Below are positions 39,808 to 49,113 of a stretch of 64,000 nucleotides of DNA, piece by piece. A program made the position numbers and the translations under genes. Source of the stretch: Flintibacter muris (GTDB lineage: Bacteria > Bacillota > Clostridia > Oscillospirales > Oscillospiraceae); the NCBI RefSeq assembly GCF_943192995.1, contig NZ_CALPCP010000020.1, positions 1 to 64,000 of the forward strand, given 5' to 3'. Each line of letters begins with the position of its first letter. Positions within the stretch are counted from its first letter, which is position 1. The notes under the pieces are model-generated. The model had not been told where the DNA came from. It worked only from the letters and a program-made list of their open reading frames with translations, and did not search any database.

Positions 39808-39844
39808 ACCCTTTCCAGAAAATTCTCCAGGAAATTTTTGGCGG

Positions 39845-39876
39845 AAAAGGAGGACCGCCAAAGCGGTCCTCCTTTT
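39845..39876 (-). terminator. Terminator of the second MATE gene
   Basis: A perfect 14-base stem (39845-39858 with 39863-39876) with a 4-base loop begins directly after the MATE stop codon and ends in a T-run on the reverse strand. Confidence 0.85.
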
Positions 39877-39877
39877 C

Positions 39878-41287
39878 TTATGATACCTCCGGATGACGGC
39901 CCTCTGTGGACAGATAGGCGGGGCCGTTGCTCTGAACCTTGGCGAAGGCCCGTTTGCGGACGGCCAGCATCAGGAACAGAAAGTGAAACAGGGTAGTGAC
40001 AATCCAGGAGATGGGGTAGGATACATACAGGCAGGCGGGAGTGGGGGAGAGGGGGAACACAGCCGCTACCCACACCAGCCGCAGAACGCAGGCGCCCATG
40101 ATAGAGGTTATCATAGGGATTACCGAGCTGCCCAGTCCCCGCAGTATGCCCGCCAGTACCTCCATTGCGCCACATATAAAATAGGGGCGGGCGGTATACA
40201 GCATCCGCACCAGGGCCTGGCGGACCACCTCCGGTTCGCCTGGAGCGTAGATGCTTGCCAGGGGGGCGCCAAAGAAATAGGCCAGATTGCCAAAGACCAG
40301 ACCGAAAAGCATGGCGAAAGCCGCGCACTGCCAGGCCACTTTGTCCACCCGGTCACATTTGGCCGCGCCGTAGTTCTGGCCCACGAAGGAGATGGCCGCC
40401 TGATGGAAGGCGTTCATGGTGACATAGACGAAGTTCTCAATATTCGCCGCTGCCGCGCCGCCGGCCACCAGCGCGGAGTCATCAAAGGAGTTGATGGAGG
40501 ACTGGATTACCACGTTGGACAGAGAGAACACCACACCCTGAAATCCGGCGGGCAGGCCTACGTTTAAAATCTGGATGACCACCTTCTTCTCAAAGCCCAG
40601 CTGTTTCAGGTCCAGATGGAGGGGGCCCTCCTCCTTCATCATACACCGCACAACCAGAACGGCGGAGATATACTGGGCAATGATGGTGGCCAGAGCCACG
40701 CCGGCCACGTCCAGATGGAAGCCAATGACAAAAACCAGGTTTAAAAGCACGTTGACCACGCCGGAAAGGGTGAGGAAATACAGCGGACGCTGGGTGTCCC
40801 CCTGGGCCCGGAGGATGGCTGCGCCGAAGTTATACACCAGATTGGCGGGCATCCCCAGAAAGTAGATGCGTAAGTACACAGTGGCCAGATCGATAACGTC
40901 GGTGGGGGAGGACATCCACTCCAGCAGGCAGCGGACCATGACCACGCCAAAGAGCATCATGGCCACGCCGCTGGCCAGCGCCATAGCCATGGCGGTGTGG
41001 ACGCCCCGGCTCACGTTGTCATACCGCTTGGCCCCCAGGTCACGGGACACCACCACATTGGTGCCCACCGACAGGCCCACAAACAGGTTAATCAGCAGAT
41101 TGATGAGCGAGGTGTTGGAGCCCACAGCGGCCAGGGCCTCTTTGCCGGCGAACCGGCCCACTACCACCACGTCTGCCGCGTTGAACAGCAGCTGAAGCAG
41201 GCTGGAGGCCATCAGCGGCAGGGCGAAGAACAAGATTTTGTCCGCCAGCGATCCATGACACATATCAATGCTGTGATTTTTTTTCAC
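39878..41287 (-). CDS. MATE family efflux transporter
   Basis: This protein of about 469 residues has 12 predicted helices in two halves: FALPLMASSLLQLLFNAADV, GLSVGTNVVVSRDLGAKRYD and NFGAAILRAQGDTQRPLYFL. It is a second MATE exporter, clearly diverged from the one at 20696. The start is uncertain. GTG 41287 follows AAGGGGAA, and an upstream ATG at 41338 would add 17 polar residues. It stands alone with its own terminator. Substrate unknown. Confidence 0.9.
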   Translation of the reverse strand: MKKNHSIDMCHGSLADKILFFALPLMASSLLQLLFNAADVVVVGRFAGKEALAAVGSNTSLINLLINLFVGLSVGTNVVVSRDLGAKRYDNVSRGVHTAMAMALASGVAMMLFGVVMVRCLLEWMSSPTDVIDLATVYLRIYFLGMPANLVYNFGAAILRAQGDTQRPLYFLTLSGVVNVLLNLVFVIGFHLDVAGVALATIIAQYISAVLVVRCMMKEEGPLHLDLKQLGFEKKVVIQILNVGLPAGFQGVVFSLSNVVIQSSINSFDDSALVAGGAAAANIENFVYVTMNAFHQAAISFVGQNYGAAKCDRVDKVAWQCAAFAMLFGLVFGNLAYFFGAPLASIYAPGEPEVVRQALVRMLYTARPYFICGAMEVLAGILRGLGSSVIPMITSIMGACVLRLVWVAAVFPLSPTPACLYVSYPISWIVTTLFHFLFLMLAVRKRAFAKVQSNGPAYLSTEGRHPEVS

Positions 41288-41422
41288 GGCCTGCAATTCC
41301 CCTTTAGAAGATACTTGCTTTCTATCAAAGCAACCCATCTTATCACAAAGCAGCGGGGCAGTCCAGACACAAAATGACTAAATGGAAGGGGAAAATGGGC
41401 CGGATCGTCTCTGATTGGCCGG

Positions 41423-44400
41423 TTATCCCAGATATTTGCCCAAAATGCTCAGGAACAGGCCGATATCAAGGGGCTTGGAGATGTGGGCGTCCATACCGTT
41501 TTTCAGGGCTGCCTCCTTGTCCTCCTCCATGGCATTTGCTGTCATGGCGATAATGGGCAGATCCTTTACGTCCTTCCGGGGCAGGGTGCGGATGGTACGG
41601 GTGGCCTCGTAGCCGTCCATAACCGGCATCTGCACATCCATCAAAATGGCGTCGTAGTAATGCTCCTCCGCCCGGCTGACCATCTCCACCGCGTCGGTGC
41701 CGTCTGGTGCGCACTCCACAGCAAAGCCGGTCTCCTCCAAAATGGCCTGGGCGATCTCCCGGTTGAGCTCGTTGTCCTCCACCAGCAGGATGCGCTTGCC
41801 GCTGAAATCCGCCTGAGTCCAGGAGATGGGCTCCTCCTTTTCAATCAGATTGTTGGCGGCCAGCAGGACGGATTTCAGATCAGACATGAACAGGGGCTTG
41901 GCACAGAAGGCGGTAACGCCGGCCCGCATAGCCTCCTCCTCAATATCCGTCCAGTCATAGGCGGTAAGGATGATGATAGGCGCTTCCTGGCCAATGGAGG
42001 CGCGAATGCGGCGGCAGGTCTCGATTCCGCTCAGCTCAGGCATCTGCCAGTCAATGATGTAGGTGTGATAGGAGTCCCCCTCGTTGTGGGCGCTCCGGGC
42101 CCGGTAGGCCGCCTCCTTGCCGGAGGTGGTCCACTCAGCCCGCATACCGATCTGCTTGAGCATGCGGACCACGCTCTCGCAGCTGTCGCAGTCGTCGTCC
42201 ACCACAAGGGCCCGCAGGCCCTCAAGCTCCTTGATCTGGGCCGCGCTTTTCTCAATGTCCTGGAGCTTCAGGCTCAACGCTACCCGGAACTCGCTGCCCT
42301 TGCCCTTTTCGCTCTGAACGGTGATGGTGCCTCCCATCATCTCCACAATATTCTTGGTGATGGCCATACCCAGGCCAGTGCCCTGGATGCCTGTTTTGGT
42401 GGTGCTGGCCTCCCGTTCGAAGGGCTCAAAGATGTGCTCCACAAATTCAGACGACATGCCAATACCGTTGTCCTTGACGATAAATTCATAATCCCCATAG
42501 CCCCGGTGGAAGGTGGTCTGCTGGCGGATGCGGAAGCTTACCGTGCCGCCCGCCGGAGTGTACTTGACGGCGTTGGACAGCAGATTGACAAAGACCTGGC
42601 TCAGTTTCAGGGCGTCGGCAATTATGTCCTCATTGTTCACGTCAAAGGTGTCGATAAACAGCTCCAGCTGTTTGGCCTTTACCTGGGGCTGGATGATGTT
42701 GACCAGGTTGTGGGTGAGCTCGGAGATGTTGCACTCCTGTTCCTTGATCTGCACCTTACCGCTCTCAATGCGGCTCATGTCCAGAATGTCGTTAATCAGG
42801 CTGAGCAGGTGGTTGCTGGAGGACAGCACCTTTTGCAGGCAGTCCTGCACCTGCTGCTTGTTGTCGATATGGCTCACGGCAATGGTGGTAAAGCCGATAA
42901 TGGCGTTCATAGGGGTGCGGATATCGTGGGACATATTGGACAGGAAGGTGGTCTTGGCGCTGTTGGCGTGCTGGGCCTGCATCAGGGCCTCCTGGAGGGC
43001 CTGGGTCTGTTCCCGCTGTCTCTGGACCTGTGCGGTAATATCCTTGGATACCACCATGACCATAATGTCTCCGGTCCGGTCGTCCCGGGTCATGATAAAG
43101 GACTGACGTACGCATATTGGCTGTTTGCCAGAGGTCCCGCTCCAGTAATCTACGGTGACCTCCGCCTCGCCCTGTTCAAAGCGCTCTCTCAGGTTCTCCA
43201 GGTTGACCACAGCGTTGTATTCCTCTAAAGATTCCTCCAGAATAAAGATTTTCCACTTTTCAAAGCACTCCGAAGCGGGGCAGGGAGCTTGGAGGCCGGA
43301 TTTTTCCAGCAGAGAAATCTGCTGGCCGTTTACGGTGCATGTGATGTCGTGTTCAATCAGATCCTGGGTGAGATTGAACTCAAAGGTGGAGAAGGCGGAG
43401 GAGGTGATGGCGATTCGGTATTGCCGCTCCTTCCGGTTGGCCAGCAGCTCTTTTTCCTTCAGGCCGGTAATGTGGGCCTGACTCTCCTCCTCCAGCTGGC
43501 GGCGCTCCTTTTGTGCCCGAAACAGCAGAAACAGGATGTAGATAGCGAACAGGGCCACCAGAATGATTTGCAGTACCATCCCGATATGGTTGGCGTCCTG
43601 AATCATAGACTGAGTTACGCTCTGGGGGTAGGTCTGGACCAGCACATACTCGCTGTTGGGCACATGAATGACGCACAGATTGTCCGTCAAGCTGCCCGGA
43701 GCGCAGAGAAACCCTTCCTCTCCCTCGCCGCGGCGGAAGACCTCCCAGGCGCCGGCGGCAGTCTGGGCGTCAATGACGCCGGTTTCCAGCAGCATGTCGG
43801 GCAGAAGGCGGGTGTCATAGCTGCCAGAGGTGGAAGAGGCGACGACCTGCCCCTCGTGATTACAGAGGAAAACGGTGGCCTCCTCCCCAAAATAGCTGGT
43901 TTTCAGCATGCTCTGGAGATAGTCCTCGGCGAAGTACAGCCCCAGCAGCATGCCGAAGATCTCGTCCTGATGGCGCAGGGGGGCGTAGTACACCATGGTG
44001 ACCTTGTCGGTAATCCGGGAGTCGAACACAATGGAGTTGCCGCTCTCTCCGCGCATGCCGTTGATAAAGTACTCACGGTCAGAGCTGTCGTTGGTGGAGC
44101 CGTCGGAGGCCAGATTGAGCCCCTCCGCGTTGGTGAAGCACAGGGCGTCAAAGTATGAGTTGCTCTCCAGCTCTTTCAGCATCTCCGCGCTGACACCGGG
44201 GTCGGACAGGGTTACGCCCAGCAGATAGCTGTAGTTGCGGACCCGCCGCACAGCGTTGGTGAGCTCGCCTTCAATCCGCAGGGCGGTCTGCCGGGCGGAG
44301 TCCATGGCGTAGTTGAGGCTGCGGTACTCGATCCGCTGGCTGTTCTGGGTGGAGTACCACCGAAACAGCAGACAGATCGCCGCCAATAGAATGAGAATAA

Positions 44401-44437
44401 ACAGTACATTTTGCCAGGTCTTTTTTTTCTCGTTCAT
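41423..44437 (-). CDS. Hybrid sensor histidine kinase with two receiver domains
   Basis: This protein of about 1004 residues has a helix (8-28), an extracytoplasmic Cache-like sensing region to about 285, a second helix (285-305) and a PAS-like linker. A HisKA domain follows with phospho-acceptor His504 (SNMSHDIRTPMN), then an HATPase domain with DNGIGM near 652 and GTGLGMAIT. Two receiver domains complete it: LRALVVDDDCDS with Asp near 797 (IIDWQMPELSG) and KRILLVEDNELN with Asp near 932 (LMDVQMPVMDG). ATG 44437 follows GGGAGG; an ATG 12 codons upstream lacks one. No separate response regulator or output domain is adjacent, so its target is unknown. Confidence 0.93.
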   Translation of the reverse strand: MNEKKKTWQNVLFILILLAAICLLFRWYSTQNSQRIEYRSLNYAMDSARQTALRIEGELTNAVRRVRNYSYLLGVTLSDPGVSAEMLKELESNSYFDALCFTNAEGLNLASDGSTNDSSDREYFINGMRGESGNSIVFDSRITDKVTMVYYAPLRHQDEIFGMLLGLYFAEDYLQSMLKTSYFGEEATVFLCNHEGQVVASSTSGSYDTRLLPDMLLETGVIDAQTAAGAWEVFRRGEGEEGFLCAPGSLTDNLCVIHVPNSEYVLVQTYPQSVTQSMIQDANHIGMVLQIILVALFAIYILFLLFRAQKERRQLEEESQAHITGLKEKELLANRKERQYRIAITSSAFSTFEFNLTQDLIEHDITCTVNGQQISLLEKSGLQAPCPASECFEKWKIFILEESLEEYNAVVNLENLRERFEQGEAEVTVDYWSGTSGKQPICVRQSFIMTRDDRTGDIMVMVVSKDITAQVQRQREQTQALQEALMQAQHANSAKTTFLSNMSHDIRTPMNAIIGFTTIAVSHIDNKQQVQDCLQKVLSSSNHLLSLINDILDMSRIESGKVQIKEQECNISELTHNLVNIIQPQVKAKQLELFIDTFDVNNEDIIADALKLSQVFVNLLSNAVKYTPAGGTVSFRIRQQTTFHRGYGDYEFIVKDNGIGMSSEFVEHIFEPFEREASTTKTGIQGTGLGMAITKNIVEMMGGTITVQSEKGKGSEFRVALSLKLQDIEKSAAQIKELEGLRALVVDDDCDSCESVVRMLKQIGMRAEWTTSGKEAAYRARSAHNEGDSYHTYIIDWQMPELSGIETCRRIRASIGQEAPIIILTAYDWTDIEEEAMRAGVTAFCAKPLFMSDLKSVLLAANNLIEKEEPISWTQADFSGKRILLVEDNELNREIAQAILEETGFAVECAPDGTDAVEMVSRAEEHYYDAILMDVQMPVMDGYEATRTIRTLPRKDVKDLPIIAMTANAMEEDKEAALKNGMDAHISKPLDIGLFLSILGKYLG

Positions 44438-44537
44438 GAGAAATGACCTCCCTATGAGATTCATAAAGTCCATTTTAGCACTTGTTCCCCAAAAAGTATA
44501 GAGGGCATTTTATATTTTACCTATTCCCTCAAATAAT

Positions 44538-44566
44538 TAGGGACAGAGCACAACGCTCTGTCCCTA
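44538..44566 (-). terminator. Hairpin downstream of the 44645 gene
   Basis: A perfect 12-base stem (44538-44549 with 44555-44566) with a 5-base loop lies between two reverse-strand genes. The T-tract is poor (TAATTATTT), so termination may be partial. Confidence 0.55.
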
Positions 44567-44644
44567 TAGCAATCATCAGCTTCACTGTCACAGGCCGCCC
44601 CTACGAGTTCGGTGCCGGCAATTTTGAAGGCGGTTATCAATATA

Positions 44645-45421
44645 TTATCTATCCCGCTTTTTTAGACGCAGAATCAGAACCGCCGTCACGGCCGCTACAA
44701 GGGCCACAAGGCCGGCGGCGACGAGAAACAGCGGAGGTCCGGCGGCAACTGTGGCCCTTCCCCGCGCCTGGGCGGGAGAGGGGGAGACAAGGACCACTCC
44801 GGTGTCCAGCTCTGTGTTCATAGGGTCATCCAGGCAGACCCAGGCGTTCAGGTGCCCCATGTAGTAGCCCACATAGCCCCAGCGCTGGCCCCCTTCGTCG
44901 GTATAGATCTGGGTGAATACCTCTGAAAAGGGCTGGTATTCCACGGTTTCTTTCAGGGAGCTGTCCCAGACCGGGCCCCTGGGGTAGCTGTAGAGGACAG
45001 CCTCATGGAAATCTACCGCTGCCGGTCCCGTCTGGGCAATCTCTCCGGCGTGATCCTCCATAAACTGCTGGCTGTCGTAGATTAGGGACAGGTCGTCCAT
45101 AGGGACCCAGCCCTCCACGCTGCTGCTGTCTACCCAGAGCAGATAGCCCCAGTCGGTTTGCTTTCCGGTCCAGGTGAACTGGATGATGCCCTGAAGCCCG
45201 TTGTCCAGGGTGGCCTTGTTCATCCCGCCGGGGGCGGTGAAGACAGTCACTGTGCCGTCATACCCGGCCAGCTGATAGCTGCGGTTGACATACGTGCACT
45301 CATCGCGGTGCTTTTCATAAAAGGAGTCCTCAGGTTCCCAGATGATATCGGCGGAGGCGGGCAGGACCAGGGCCGAAACCGCCAACAGGGCTAGAAACAG
45401 AGAAAAAAGCTTTTGTTTCAT
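44645..45421 (-). CDS. Exported membrane-anchored hypothetical protein
   Basis: This 258-residue protein has a signal peptide (about 1-24, ending ASADI). The extracytoplasmic region has SH3-like beta-strand patterns (GTVTVFTAPGG, WGYLLWVDSSSVEGWVPMDD, RWGYVGYYMGHLNAWVCLDD). A C-terminal helix near 226-250 is followed by RLKKRDR, so it is a cell-surface protein anchored at its C-terminus. It starts 20 bases after the small membrane-protein gene and belongs to that operon. Proteins of this arrangement are common in clostridia. Function not known. Confidence 0.8.
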   Translation of the reverse strand: MKQKLFSLFLALLAVSALVLPASADIIWEPEDSFYEKHRDECTYVNRSYQLAGYDGTVTVFTAPGGMNKATLDNGLQGIIQFTWTGKQTDWGYLLWVDSSSVEGWVPMDDLSLIYDSQQFMEDHAGEIAQTGPAAVDFHEAVLYSYPRGPVWDSSLKETVEYQPFSEVFTQIYTDEGGQRWGYVGYYMGHLNAWVCLDDPMNTELDTGVVLVSPSPAQARGRATVAAGPPLFLVAAGLVALVAAVTAVLILRLKKRDR

Positions 45422-45441
45422 ACAAATACCTCATTTCTTGA

Positions 45442-45765
45442 TTACAGCAGCAGTCCGGTGAGGAAGGAAAGGGCGTTGGCGGACAGGGAGAAGACCCAGG
45501 GGTGGGAAATTTGACTGCGGCGGCGGTAAATCAGTCCCTCTGCGGCCACAGCGGCCAGCTCCAGCGCCAGGGTGAAAGCGGTCAAAATTTGGGGAAAGTA
45601 CCAGGCGGCCCCGTGGTGGCACAAAACCACAATGGGGTTGGTGAGCAGATTGGCCAGCGCCACCGCGGGCAGGTCGTTCCGCTCCACCCGCCATATCAGG
45701 GCGAAGGCCAGCTCCAGCGCCAAAGTAAGGGCCAAAGAACCCGCCAGAGAGAGAAGCAGGCTCAT
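45442..45765 (-). CDS. Small integral membrane protein
   Basis: This 107-residue hydrophobic protein has about three to four helices, for example LLLSLAGSLALTLALELAFALI and LANLLTNPIVVLCHHGAAWY. The start ATG 45765 is chosen because it overlaps the stop of the upstream MFS gene (ATGA). The long upstream extension in the same frame lies inside that gene and is not coding. No family recognised. The operon order is MFS carrier, this protein, then the exported SH3-like protein. Confidence 0.75.
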   Translation of the reverse strand: MSLLLSLAGSLALTLALELAFALIWRVERNDLPAVALANLLTNPIVVLCHHGAAWYFPQILTAFTLALELAAVAAEGLIYRRRSQISHPWVFSLSANALSFLTGLLL

Positions 45766-46769
45766 GACAACCGCCCCCATCTCAGCCCCAGCACCAATAG
45801 GGCCAGTGAGCACAGGGCCCCCGCCGCGTAGCCGCTCCCTCCGCTGAGGAGGGTGGGCCAGCCCAGCCAGAGGGGCAGAAAGCCCAGAAACAGGGCAAAG
45901 GTGAGTGATCCAAAGGCGAAGCCCTTTTGGCGGGGGAGCAGCCGCGCCGCCGCCCACAGAGTAATGGGCATAGTCATATTAAAGAGGAAGACCGCTCCGG
46001 CCCCGGCGATGGGGGAGCCGCTGAGAAGAAACAGGACTGCCGACAGCCCCAGAGACAGCGCCGCCGCCGGGATCATCCCCAGTCTGTCTCCCAAAAATCC
46101 TCCCGCCGCCTTGCCCAGGACAAGGGCGCACACAAGCCCTATAGTCCAGCCCCCGGTCTTCCAGGGGAAGGTTAAAACCATCCCCAGATAGGAGCGCAGC
46201 ACCACCACCCAAAAACAGCAAGCCAGGGCCCACAGGATATTTCGGTCCAGGGGCGGGTCCTCCAGGCTGTCGCCGATTTCTGTCCTCAGCAGGACAAAGC
46301 TCAGGGCGAAGAGAAGCAGTCCGACACCGGTGAGCCAGCCGGGAAAGGCGGACCGGCTGCCCAGCAGGGTACCAAAGAAGATGCCAAAGGCGCCCGGTGA
46401 GACGAAAACGCCCAGGGGCGCGGCCCTGTCGCCGCCGTCGTTCAGCACCTGGATGCCGCCGCCCACATGGAAGCAGGCGTTGCCCACACCCGCAATGACC
46501 GCCGCCAGGAAGGGGGGAAGGACCCACCCCAGCGCGGCCAGCCCGCAGCCCAGAGCCGCCGTCCGGCCCTTCCGTTCCCAGCGGTCGGCCAGCAGTCCGA
46601 CAGGCATTTGCAGGGCAAAGGCACAGAAGTTATACAGCAGTACACACAGCGCCCACCCGCTCTGCCCGGACAGCCGGGAGAACATCAGCAGCGCACAGCT
46701 GAAATCCACCCAAAAGTGGCCCAGAGAGTAGGCGAGCAGCCGCAAGTGTTTTGGACACATTTCTTTCAC
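45762..46769 (-). CDS. MFS transporter
   Basis: This 335-residue protein of about 10-11 helices is shorter than the usual 12-helix carriers. MFS loop features include GLLADRWERKGRTAALG between helices 2 and 3 and GKAAGGFLGDRLGM in the second half. A GTG start follows GGCAGGGG. It is first in a coupled three-gene run with two small envelope proteins. Substrate unknown. Confidence 0.8.
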   Translation of the reverse strand: MKEMCPKHLRLLAYSLGHFWVDFSCALLMFSRLSGQSGWALCVLLYNFCAFALQMPVGLLADRWERKGRTAALGCGLAALGWVLPPFLAAVIAGVGNACFHVGGGIQVLNDGGDRAAPLGVFVSPGAFGIFFGTLLGSRSAFPGWLTGVGLLLFALSFVLLRTEIGDSLEDPPLDRNILWALACCFWVVVLRSYLGMVLTFPWKTGGWTIGLVCALVLGKAAGGFLGDRLGMIPAAALSLGLSAVLFLLSGSPIAGAGAVFLFNMTMPITLWAAARLLPRQKGFAFGSLTFALFLGFLPLWLGWPTLLSGGSGYAAGALCSLALLVLGLRWGRLS

Positions 46770-46949
46770 CCCCTGCCAGCCCGATATTGCCCGCTCACTG
46801 ATATAGACGCAAACGGATAGGGAAGGTTACAAAAAATTTTAGCAAGCTTTAAAATTGCTGGCACGGAGCTGAAGGGCGGCCTGCGGCCGCCCGCAGAAAC
46901 AAGTGTCTGCATGTGACAGCAAGGATGGTGATCGCTGTCAAAACTTTTT

Positions 46950-48449
46950 TCAGCGGCCGGAAGCATGGGCGGCGTGCTCCAGAATTGCGCTCAGGATGCC
47001 ATGGGCGGAAATTTCCGGAGCGGTGAGAAAGGGCTTTTGATATACCTGTCTCAGGGCCTCCCCCGTCACCTCCCCGATACAGACGCAGACCGCCTGCTGC
47101 GGGATCGCGCCGTAGGCCTGGATAAACTGCCTGACTCCTCCGGCACTGGCAAAGGTCAGATAATCGGCCTGTGCCAGCTGGGGCCCTGCCAGCTCCGCCG
47201 TCCGGGGGTCGGAGCGGAGATCGTAAAGAGGAATATCTTCCACATGATGGCACTGCGCCAATGTCTGAAACAGTTCTGGAGCGCCGCAGCGGGAGCGGAA
47301 CAGAAGGATGTCCTCCCGCTCCGGATCGGCGGCATGGAGGAGGGCCTGGGCCAGATCCCGGCTGGTGTAGCGTTCCGGGCACAGGTCGGCCCGGATGCCA
47401 TAACGCCACAGCTGCTGGCCGGTGGATTCCCCAATCACCGCGAACCGGCAGCCGTTCAGCTCCCGCAGATCGACCCCGGCTCGGGAGAGCTGTTGGAAAA
47501 ACAGCCGCACTCCGTTGCCGCTGGTCAGCACAATCCAATGGCGCCCGGTGCGCAAGGTCCGCAGATCAAAGGCTGCTGGCAGTTCAACCACCTGGGTATG
47601 AAGGGCGTCAAACACCTGTGCGCCCTGGTCCTCCAGCGCCCGCCTCAGCTTTTGGGTTATGGCGGACGTCCCTGTCAGCCCCACGCGGACACCCTTCAGC
47701 GGGCGGTTCAGGGTGGGGGAGAGGTCAAGGGCGGACACGCCGCCCACCACAATAACCGCCGGAGACTGTACCCCGGCCTGCCGGGTGCGCTCCGCCAGGT
47801 TGGCGAGAGTGCCCCGCACTGTAACCGGTTTGGGGGCGCTGCCCCCGGAAATCACTGCGGCCGGTGTGTCTCCTGGCATCCCGGAGGAGGCCAGCCGACG
47901 GGTAAGCTGTTCCAGGCGGCTGAGCCCCATGAGAAAGACCAGTGTGCCAGGCAGGCGGGCCAGGTCGTCCAGACAGGGGGGGAGGCCATCCTGAGTTCCG
48001 GCGGTGTGGGCGGTGATGATGTGCAGGCTCTGGCTGATTCCCCGGTGGGTCACCGGAATTCCCCCCTCCGCGGGGATGGCGATGGCGGAAGAGACCCCCG
48101 GAATTTCCTCACAGGGAATTCCGGCGGAACGCAGGGCCAGCATCTCCTCCCCGCCCCGGCCAAAGACAAAGGGGTCTCCGCCCTTCAGGCGGACCACCCG
48201 CTTTCCGGACTGAGCCAGGGAAATCAGCGCGGCATTGATCTCCTCCTGAGACGCGGAGTGCCGCCCGGAACGCTTGCCCATGCAGCACTTTTCCGCATGG
48301 TCTGGAACCAGTGTCAGCAGTTCGCCGGCGATCAGGTCGTCATAGACCACTGCGTCACAGGAGCGCAGCAGCTCCGCACCCCGCAGAGTCAGCAGATCAA
48401 GCCCGCCGCAGCCCGCGCCCACCAGATAGACGCATCCTTGTCCTTTCAT
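46950..48449 (-). CDS. cobA-hemD: Uroporphyrinogen-III C-methyltransferase / uroporphyrinogen-III synthase fusion
   Basis: This 499-residue bifunctional protein joins two domains. The N-terminal SUMT domain (about 1-245) has VYLVGAGCGGLDLLTLRGAELL, VVRLKGGDPFVFGRGGEE and VSSAIAIPAEGGIPVTHRG and methylates uroporphyrinogen III to precorrin-2. The C-terminal HemD domain (about 255-499) closes the tetrapyrrole ring. The fusion is common in clostridia. ATG 48449 overlaps the stop of the precorrin-2 dehydrogenase gene. With that partner it routes hydroxymethylbilane to siroheme. hemA, hemB and hemC are not in the window. Confidence 0.92.
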   Translation of the reverse strand: MKGQGCVYLVGAGCGGLDLLTLRGAELLRSCDAVVYDDLIAGELLTLVPDHAEKCCMGKRSGRHSASQEEINAALISLAQSGKRVVRLKGGDPFVFGRGGEEMLALRSAGIPCEEIPGVSSAIAIPAEGGIPVTHRGISQSLHIITAHTAGTQDGLPPCLDDLARLPGTLVFLMGLSRLEQLTRRLASSGMPGDTPAAVISGGSAPKPVTVRGTLANLAERTRQAGVQSPAVIVVGGVSALDLSPTLNRPLKGVRVGLTGTSAITQKLRRALEDQGAQVFDALHTQVVELPAAFDLRTLRTGRHWIVLTSGNGVRLFFQQLSRAGVDLRELNGCRFAVIGESTGQQLWRYGIRADLCPERYTSRDLAQALLHAADPEREDILLFRSRCGAPELFQTLAQCHHVEDIPLYDLRSDPRTAELAGPQLAQADYLTFASAGGVRQFIQAYGAIPQQAVCVCIGEVTGEALRQVYQKPFLTAPEISAHGILSAILEHAAHASGR

Positions 48450-49072
48450 CTTGACTCTTCCTCCATAAAGCGATTCAAAAGCGCCGCAGTTTCCCCTTCG
48501 CTCAGCGGCCGACGGCGCTCCATGCAGTCCAAAAACAGTGATCTGAGAACTGCGCCGCGCTGAGCTTCTTCTGCGAACATGGTCCGTACCGCCCTTCGCT
48601 GCTTTTCCAGGTAGTTTAAAATTTGCTCCATATTGTCCGGTACTAAGGCTCCAAGCTGTTCCTTCAGCCAGATGGCCGCGCTGGGACTGGTACCTCCGGT
48701 GGAGATGCCGGCGGTCAGCTCCCCCCGCTTCACCAGAGCGGGGAACAGAAAGGTACACTCCGCCCGGCTGTCCACCACGTTGACCAGGATTCCTTTTTGT
48801 TGGCACAGTTTTGAAATGCTGTGATTCAGCTGGGGATTGTCCGTAGCCGCGATTGCGAAAAAATGCCCCTCCAGAAGGGCCGGGTCAAAGGGCTGACGGA
48901 GCAATGTCAGGGCGGGGAAGGCTTCAATCTCCGGGTGAAAGGCCGGGGAGACCACCGTTAGCTGGGGGCCATAGGGCAGCAGCTTTTGAATTTTCCGCAG
49001 CGCTGTCACGCCACCGCCTGCAATCAGACCCTTTTTTTGCCCCAGATCTATAAAAAATGGAAAGTAACTCAC
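48446..49072 (-). CDS. Precorrin-2 dehydrogenase / sirohydrochlorin ferrochelatase
   Basis: This 208-residue protein corresponds to the N-terminal half of CysG (MET8/CysG-N type). It has the NAD-binding GQKKGLIAGGGVTALRKIQK, VVSPAFHPEI and LVNVVDSRAECTFLFPALVKR, with STGGTSPSAAIWLKEQL. It oxidises precorrin-2 to sirohydrochlorin and may insert iron to give siroheme. It is coupled by ATGA overlap to the downstream cobA-hemD gene and starts 41 bases after the rRNA methylase gene. Confidence 0.9.
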   Translation of the reverse strand: MSYFPFFIDLGQKKGLIAGGGVTALRKIQKLLPYGPQLTVVSPAFHPEIEAFPALTLLRQPFDPALLEGHFFAIAATDNPQLNHSISKLCQQKGILVNVVDSRAECTFLFPALVKRGELTAGISTGGTSPSAAIWLKEQLGALVPDNMEQILNYLEKQRRAVRTMFAEEAQRGAVLRSLFLDCMERRRPLSEGETAALLNRFMEEESR

Positions 49073-49113
49073 AGTGTCCCGCTCCTTTTCACAGCAGATA
49101 ATGGGTTAAAAAC

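Noticed and set aside
45766-45957. Longer N-terminus for the 107-residue membrane protein
   Set aside because: It lies wholly within the MFS gene and is Pro/Gly/Arg-rich; the ATGA overlap start is better.
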